From NCBI RefSeq assembly GCF_021405525.1, contig NZ_JAGQAG010000001.1, positions 620,001 through 684,000 of the forward strand: a stretch of DNA of 64,000 bases, given 5' to 3'. Position 1 is the stretch's first letter. Each line of letters starts with the position of its first letter. The stretch comes from Ruegeria pomeroyi. Its GTDB lineage: Bacteria; Pseudomonadota; Alphaproteobacteria; Rhodobacterales; Rhodobacteraceae. This document shows positions 59,237-64,000 of the stretch, in pieces. The position numbers and the translations under genes are program-made. The notes under the pieces were generated by a model. That model saw only the letters and a program-made list of their open reading frames with translations. It was not told where the DNA came from and did not search any database.

Positions 59237-59923
59237 ATGAGCAGTGATAACGATACATCGCCGGTCAATCCGCTGCCGCCCGTCGTGGTGGCGCTGGTCC
59301 TCTTCATCATGGGGATCGAGATCGCCTTCTCGCTGGGCGCGCGCGGCATCGTCGGCGGGCCGCAGGCGGTGGGCTGGCGGCTGGCGGCGATGCAGTCCTA
59401 TGCCTTCTCACCCGACATACTGACCTGGATGTGGGAGACGGGGCGCTGGCCTGTCGAACATGTGATCCGCTTTGTCAGCTATCCCTTCGTGAACGCCTCG
59501 TTCACCCAGTCGCTGTTTGTCTGTGTTTTCGTGCTGGCGATGGGCAAGATGGTGGCCGAGAGCTTTGGCAGCCTGGCGATGCTGGTGGTTTTCGTGGTCT
59601 CGGGCATCGGCGGGGCGCTGGGATATGCACTGATGACCGGGTCGCCGGTGGCGCTGATCGGGGGGTTTCCACCCGTCTACGGGTTGATCGGCGCCTTTAC
59701 CTGGCTCTTGTGGCGCAAGCTGTCGCTGGTGGGGCAGCATCAGGCGCGGGCGTTCAGTCTGATCGCCTTTCTGATGGGCGCGCAGCTGCTGTTCGGTCTG
59801 CTGTTTGGCGGTGGGCTTGACTGGGTTGCCGATCTGGCGGGCTTTGCCACCGGATTTGCGCTGTCCTTCTTCCTGTCGCCGGGCGGCTGGGCGCGGATGC
59901 GCGGCCGGATCCGCCACGATTAG
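59237..59923 (+). CDS. Rhomboid-family membrane protein lacking the catalytic residues
   Basis: 228 residues from ATG 59237. Six or so membrane segments in rhomboid order. The usual serine loop GxSG is replaced by GGFPPVYG (about residues 142-149), and the usual active histidine (in AHxxG) by Asp199 in VADLAGFATG. The L1/TM2 HxxxxHxxxN-type pattern reads FVNASFTQSLFVCV, without histidines. By sequence it is a pseudoprotease, possibly a chaperone-like membrane protein. Confidence 0.8.
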   Translation: MSSDNDTSPVNPLPPVVVALVLFIMGIEIAFSLGARGIVGGPQAVGWRLAAMQSYAFSPDILTWMWETGRWPVEHVIRFVSYPFVNASFTQSLFVCVFVLAMGKMVAESFGSLAMLVVFVVSGIGGALGYALMTGSPVALIGGFPPVYGLIGAFTWLLWRKLSLVGQHQARAFSLIAFLMGAQLLFGLLFGGGLDWVADLAGFATGFALSFFLSPGGWARMRGRIRHD

Positions 59924-59943
59924 GGCGGTCCGGCCGGGCAGGT

Positions 59944-60135
59944 TTATTTCTTCAGCGGGCAGGTGTTCAGGCCCAGGATGGTATAGAGCGGGCAGGACCC
60001 CACCAGCCCGGTCAACAGCGGGATCAGGCCGACCAGGCCCCACATGGTCTTGGGGCCGATCACGGTCAGCGACAACAGGACGAGGCCCAGAATGATACGG
60101 GCGGCGCGGTCGAGGGTTCCTGCGTTACGGGTCAT
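59944..60135 (-). CDS. DUF2892 small membrane protein
   Basis: 63 residues. Starts NAGTLDRAARIILGLVLLSL, with GLVGLIPLLTGLVGSCPLY and a C-terminal CPLKK, the YgaP/DUF2892 pattern with two membrane segments. Members sit beside rhodanese or Crp/Fnr-type regulators; here the Crp/Fnr gene is 71 bp upstream. Confidence 0.9.
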   Translation of the reverse strand: MTRNAGTLDRAARIILGLVLLSLTVIGPKTMWGLVGLIPLLTGLVGSCPLYTILGLNTCPLKK

Positions 60136-60194
60136 TTGCGAATCCTTTCAGGTCAGAGGTCTGTGCCTGTTGTGACCGATCCCGCGGCCGCTGT

Positions 60195-60211
60195 CGGTGA
60201 CAGTGTCACCG
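60195..60211. promoter_or_regulatory. Palindrome CGGTGACAGTGTCACCG at the end of the Crp-like gene
   Basis: Perfect 8+8 palindrome around a central G, 60-76 bp before the DUF2892 start and overlapping the last codons of the regulator gene. It could be an operator for the DUF2892 gene, possibly used by the Crp/Fnr protein itself. Confidence 0.45.
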
Positions 60212-60790
60212 TTCCTCTGCGGCAATCCGTTCCAGCCCGGACCGGTCGCACAGCGTCACCCGTCCGCGCGCCAGTTCCACCAGGCCCTGACGCGCGAATT
60301 CGGCCAGCCGACGGCTGACAAAGGCCCGGCCCGAGGCGGTCTCGGCCGCCAGCGCCTCATGCGTCGCGGATACTGTGTCGCCTTTTGCCAGCCGCAACAG
60401 CACCCGCGCCAGCCGCGTGTCGAACCCGGTCAGGGCCACGTCCTCGACCAGATGTTCGAAATCGGCAAACCGGCGTGCCACCGCCTGCATGACCTCGGTG
60501 CGGAACGCTTCGTTCTGGGCCAGCGCGGTGCGGAACTCGGCATGGCTCATCAGATGGCCGCGCACCCGGGTTTCGGCCACCCCTTCGGCGCTGTAGCTGC
60601 GCCCCTCGGTGAGGCAGGCAAAGGTTTGCAGGCAGACATCGCCCGGCCCGACCCGATAGAGCACCACCTCGCGCCCGTTGGCGGCGGTCAGGGTGACGCG
60701 GATCGAGCCTTCGTCCAGGCGCAGGAAACCGGGGCAATCCTGCCCGGCGCGGAACAGGACGGTGCCGGCGGGACAGTCAAGCGCGCTCAT
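60206..60790 (-). CDS. Crp/Fnr family transcription regulator
   Basis: 194 residues, slightly short. The effector domain has RLDEGSIRVTLTAANGREVVL and GPGDVCLQTFACLTEGR. The HTH part is SATHEALAAETASGRAFVSR. No cysteine cluster like FNR's at the N terminus (one Cys at residue 6), so the signal is not evident. Upstream gene is murJ, overlapping by ATGA. Confidence 0.85.
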   Translation of the reverse strand: MSALDCPAGTVLFRAGQDCPGFLRLDEGSIRVTLTAANGREVVLYRVGPGDVCLQTFACLTEGRSYSAEGVAETRVRGHLMSHAEFRTALAQNEAFRTEVMQAVARRFADFEHLVEDVALTGFDTRLARVLLRLAKGDTVSATHEALAAETASGRAFVSRRLAEFARQGLVELARGRVTLCDRSGLERIAAEER

Positions 60791-62328
60791 GACCGCCTCA
60801 ACGCGCGGCGGAATTCCGACAGGCGGAAGGCGCCGATCAGATGGCCGACCCCGAAATAGACCACGGCGGCAAAGAGGATCAGCGCCAACAGGCCCAAATA
60901 GCGCCAGCTGGGCATGTCGAGCACCCAGCCGAGCGGGATCAGCACCGCATAAAGCGCCGCCCCCATGATCAGCGAGGCCATCAGGATCCGCCAGGCGCGA
61001 CGGTGAAAGCGGGTGTCGAACCGGGCCACGTCTCCCATACGGCGAGCGCCCAGGGCAAGCTGCGCCACCATGGTCCAGCCCGCGACGGTGGTGGCGATCG
61101 CGGGCGCGATCCAGCCCAGCAGCGGATAAAGCGCAAAGGCCAGCACCGCATTTACCACCATGGCCACCACCGCATAGCGGAACGGGCTTTTGGTGTCTTC
61201 GCGGGCAAAGAACAGCGGCTGGAACACCTTTTGCAGCATGAAGGCGGGCAGGCCCAGCCCGTAGACCGCGACAGCCAGAGCGGTGGCGGCGCTGTCCTCG
61301 GGCGTAAAGGCGCCGCGCTGGAACAGCACCGCGACCAACGGCAGCGGGATCGCCACCAGCGCCATGGCCGAGGGCAGGGTCAGGATCAACGAGAACTCGC
61401 CCGCGCGCGAATAGGCATCGCGCGCGCCGGTATCGTCACCGGCCCGCAGGCGGCGCGACAGATCGGGCAAAAGAACGATCCCCACCGCGATGCCCACCAC
61501 GCCCAGCGGCAGTTGATAAAGTCGGTCCGCCGCAAAGAGCCAGCTGACCGCGCTTTCGGTGCGCGAGGCGACAAGCTGTCCCACCACCAGGTTGATCTGC
61601 GTCACCCCCATCGCCAGCGCGGCGGGAAAGGCCACCCGCACCAGCCGCCGCATGTCTGGGCTGAGCCGGGGAAGGCCGGGGCGCAGTCGGATGCCCGCAC
61701 GCTCGGCCGCGACCCAGACCAGTGCCAGCTGCGCCACACCCGCGACCGGGATCACCCAGATCAGCCAGTCGATCACTTCTCCACCCAGTGCCGAGCCGGC
61801 CAGCATCGCGGCGCAGGCGAACACGTTCAGCAGAACCGGCGCGGCGGCAGCGGCGGCAAACCGCCCGGTGGCGTTCAGAACGCCGGAAAACAGCGCCGCC
61901 AGCGACATGAACAGGATATAGGGAAAGGCGATCTTGCCGTATCCCACCGCCAGGTCGAACCGCGCGTCCCCGGCAAAGCCGCTGGCGGTGACCCAGATCA
62001 GCGCGGGCATGAAGATCATGGCCAGCGCCACCAGCGTCAGCACCGCCGTACCCAACAGGTTGAACGCCTGCTGGGCAAATCCCTCGGCATCCTCGCCGCC
62101 TTCTAGCCGTTTCGAGAACATCGGCACGAAAGCCGCGTTGAACGCACCCTCGGCAAAGAAGCGGCGGAACAGGTTGGGCAGGCGAAAGGCCGCCACAAAG
62201 GCATCCATAACCGGGCCGGGGCCGATATAGGCGGCCAACAGGATCTCGCGCACGAAACCCAGAATGCGGCTGGCCAGTGTCCAGAAACCGACCGTGAAGA
62301 AACCGGCCATCATGCGAACGGGCTTCAT
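60787..62328 (-). CDS. murJ: Lipid II flippase MurJ
   Basis: 513 residues, about fourteen membrane segments. MviN signature at the N terminus: GFWTLASRILGFVREILLA, PNLFRRFFAEGAFNAAFVP, and later PLGVVGIAVGIVLLPDLSR. Flips lipid II across the inner membrane for cell-wall synthesis. Overlaps glnD by ATGA, an arrangement common in alphaproteobacteria. Confidence 0.95.
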   Translation of the reverse strand: MKPVRMMAGFFTVGFWTLASRILGFVREILLAAYIGPGPVMDAFVAAFRLPNLFRRFFAEGAFNAAFVPMFSKRLEGGEDAEGFAQQAFNLLGTAVLTLVALAMIFMPALIWVTASGFAGDARFDLAVGYGKIAFPYILFMSLAALFSGVLNATGRFAAAAAAPVLLNVFACAAMLAGSALGGEVIDWLIWVIPVAGVAQLALVWVAAERAGIRLRPGLPRLSPDMRRLVRVAFPAALAMGVTQINLVVGQLVASRTESAVSWLFAADRLYQLPLGVVGIAVGIVLLPDLSRRLRAGDDTGARDAYSRAGEFSLILTLPSAMALVAIPLPLVAVLFQRGAFTPEDSAATALAVAVYGLGLPAFMLQKVFQPLFFAREDTKSPFRYAVVAMVVNAVLAFALYPLLGWIAPAIATTVAGWTMVAQLALGARRMGDVARFDTRFHRRAWRILMASLIMGAALYAVLIPLGWVLDMPSWRYLGLLALILFAAVVYFGVGHLIGAFRLSEFRRALRRS

Positions 62329-64000
62329 GATGCGGCAGCCCGTTCTGCACCTTCGGTTATGGCCTTGCGCAGCTTTGTCTCAAGCGTGCGCTGCTTGGCC
62401 TCGGAATGGTATTTCAGTCCGAACATGTCCTTGACATAGAAACTGTCGACCACCTGTTCGCCATAGGTCGCGATCACCGCATTGGCGATATAGACATTTG
62501 CCGCCGCCATTGCCCGGGCCAGATCATAAAGCAGGCCGGGCCGGTCGCGGGTATCGACCTCGATGATCGTGTAGATGTCCGAGCCTTCGTTGTCGAAGGT
62601 GATATGGGTCGGCACGTTGAATGCCTTTTCCCGCTTCTTGATCTTGTCGCGGGATTTCAGCGCGTCGCGGGCCACCACCTCGCCCTTGAGGGTTTTCAGG
62701 ATCATCTGGCTGAGCCGGGGCAGGCGCGCGGCCTCGTAAGGGTGGCCTTCGGCGTCCTGGATCCAGAAGGCATCGGTCACGTAGCCGTCCTTGGTCGTAT
62801 AGCTGCGGGCATCGACCACGTTCGCGCCAACCAGCGCCAAGGCGCCGGCCATCCGTGAAAAGATACCGGGATGATCGGCCATGGCGAAACAGGCGCGGGT
62901 GGCATCGCGGTCCTCGTCCGGGTCGAGCCGGATTTCGATGCCGCCGGGATCGCCGCTTTGTTCCAACTGGCGCAGCATCTCGGCAAAGGTGACATGGGTC
63001 TCGACATTGAAGCCCTGCCAATAGGGCGGATAGTGGCGGGCGATCTCAGTCTTGATCTCGCCTGCGGGCCAGTCGGACAGGGCCGTGCGCAGCGCCTTCT
63101 TGGCCTCGTTGCCGCGCCCTTCGCGGTTCAGTGCCTCCATCCCCATTTCAAGCGCCCGCTTGGTTTCCGCATGCAGGGCGCGCAACAGCGTTGCCTTCCA
63201 GTTGTTCCAGGTGTTGGGGCCGACGCCGCGAATATCGCAGACGGTCAGCACCGTCAGCAGGTCCAGCCGCTTGACCGTCTGCACCGCCTTGGCAAAATCG
63301 CGCACGGTCCGGGGATCGGAGATATCGCGTTTCTGCGCCATGTCCGACATCAACAGGTGATAGCGCACCAGCCATTCCACCGTTTCGCAATCGGCCTTGG
63401 ACAGGCCCAGACGCGGTGCCACCTTGCGGGCGATGCGGGCCCCGAGGATCGAGTGATCCTCGGGCCGGCCCTTGCCGATATCGTGCAACAGCAGCGCCAC
63501 ATAAAGAACCTTGCGGTTCACCCCGGCCTTGAGGATGGACGAGGCCAGCGGCAGCGACTCGACCAACTCTCCCTTTTCGATCTGGGCAAGGTTGACGATG
63601 GTCTGGATGGTGTGTTCGTCCACCGTATAGCTGTGATACATGTTGAACTGCATCATCGCCACGATGGGTTCGAATTCGGGCACGAAGGCCGACAGCACCC
63701 CCAATTCGTTCATCCGCCTGAGCGCCCGTTCGGGGTTGCCGTGTTTCAGCAGCAGGTCCAGAAAGATGCGCCGCGCCTCCTTGTTGTTGCGCATGTCGTC
63801 ATCGATCAGGTCCAGATTGGCGGTCACCAGCCGCATTGCATCCGGATGGATCAGCATGCCGGTACGCAACCCCTCCTCGAAGATGCGCAGCAGGTTCAGC
63901 TTGTCGTCCAGAAAGGTCTCGGGATCGAGCACGTCGATCCGGCCATGAACCACCTTGTACCCCTGCTTGACCCTGCGGCGACGACGAAAGATGCGTTCCA
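62325..64000 (-). CDS. glnD: [Protein-PII] uridylyltransferase, 5' part outside the window
   Basis: Uridylylates and deuridylylates PII in response to glutamine. The 3' portion (about 558 residues) is present; the frame runs open to the window edge (the frame continues upstream of GTG 63953 as ERIFRRRRRVKQGYK), so the nucleotidyltransferase domain is missing here. Visible: the HD domain ALLLHDIGKGRPEDHS, and two ACT domains at the C terminus (DHPGIFSRMAGALALVGANV and TRDRPGLLYDLARAMAAANV). Confidence 0.95.
   Translation of the reverse strand, partial: ERIFRRRRRVKQGYKVVHGRIDVLDPETFLDDKLNLLRIFEEGLRTGMLIHPDAMRLVTANLDLIDDDMRNNKEARRIFLDLLLKHGNPERALRRMNELGVLSAFVPEFEPIVAMMQFNMYHSYTVDEHTIQTIVNLAQIEKGELVESLPLASSILKAGVNRKVLYVALLLHDIGKGRPEDHSILGARIARKVAPRLGLSKADCETVEWLVRYHLLMSDMAQKRDISDPRTVRDFAKAVQTVKRLDLLTVLTVCDIRGVGPNTWNNWKATLLRALHAETKRALEMGMEALNREGRGNEAKKALRTALSDWPAGEIKTEIARHYPPYWQGFNVETHVTFAEMLRQLEQSGDPGGIEIRLDPDEDRDATRACFAMADHPGIFSRMAGALALVGANVVDARSYTTKDGYVTDAFWIQDAEGHPYEAARLPRLSQMILKTLKGEVVARDALKSRDKIKKREKAFNVPTHITFDNEGSDIYTIIEVDTRDRPGLLYDLARAMAAANVYIANAVIATYGEQVVDSFYVKDMFGLKYHSEAKQRTLETKLRKAITEGAERAAAS

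Overview
This window reads as the chromosome of a marine alphaproteobacterium of the Roseobacter group (Rhodobacteraceae). Reasons: high GC, dense short-gap operons with ATGA/GTGA overlaps, the mesh of TCA-cycle and ethylmalonyl-CoA (EMC) pathway genes, a LuxR/LuxI pair, a family-typical intergenic repeat, and pairs such as TauE plus TIGR02186. From memory the gene order most resembles Ruegeria pomeroyi; that is an inference, not a database result. No rRNA, tRNA, IS element, prophage or CRISPR array was seen.

Layout. 1-7.1 kb: lysA (5' end cut by the window), a large TIGR02302 protein, a zinc-ribbon membrane protein, then ftsE-ftsX-plsC. 7.2-17.5 kb (minus strand): one long operon sucC-x-sucD-DUF805-hydrolase-odhA(sucA)-odhB(sucB)-x-lpdA, i.e. 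succinyl-CoA synthetase and 2-oxoglutarate dehydrogenase with four unrelated genes between the enzymes. 17.8-25.6 kb: a glycosyltransferase, mdh, a TauE permease, then (3S)-malyl-CoA thioesterase (mcl2), nnrU-like, DUF1737 and mesaconyl-CoA hydratase (mch), a DoxX-like protein and a DUF1194 protein. 25.8-29.9 kb: sdhCDA, a sulfotransferase gene, sdhB. 30-33.9 kb: two small proteins, an ornithine decarboxylase behind a speF-type leader, a DUF1989 protein, deoD, an H-NS-like protein. 34-39 kb: ethylmalonyl-CoA mutase, a PlsB-like acyltransferase and crotonyl-CoA carboxylase/reductase. 39.1-40.8 kb: quorum sensing. 40.8-64 kb: a helicase, SDR, a second TauE system, a BMP-type nucleoside ABC transporter, NifU-like/TsaB/RimI, redox and stress genes, branched-chain amino acid genes with an Lrp regulator, trpS, a degenerate rhomboid, murJ and the 3' part of glnD.

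How it fits together. The window holds the succinyl-CoA to malate part of the TCA cycle plus four EMC-pathway enzymes, which let acetyl-CoA be assimilated without a glyoxylate shunt. Two regulatory patterns seem to tie these genes together. A palindrome TGTGATCACA occurs as a pair exactly 21 bp apart upstream of both the suc operon and the sdh operon. A 13-bp motif close to CTGCAATGCGGCG occurs upstream of mcl2, ecm and ccr. A perfect CtrA-type box (TTAA-N7-TTAA) precedes the quorum-sensing genes. These three patterns, with the foreign genes lodged inside the suc and sdh operons, are the points most worth testing.

Limits: function calls rest on motif recognition and memory of protein families. 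No homology search, RNA folding or covariance model was run.
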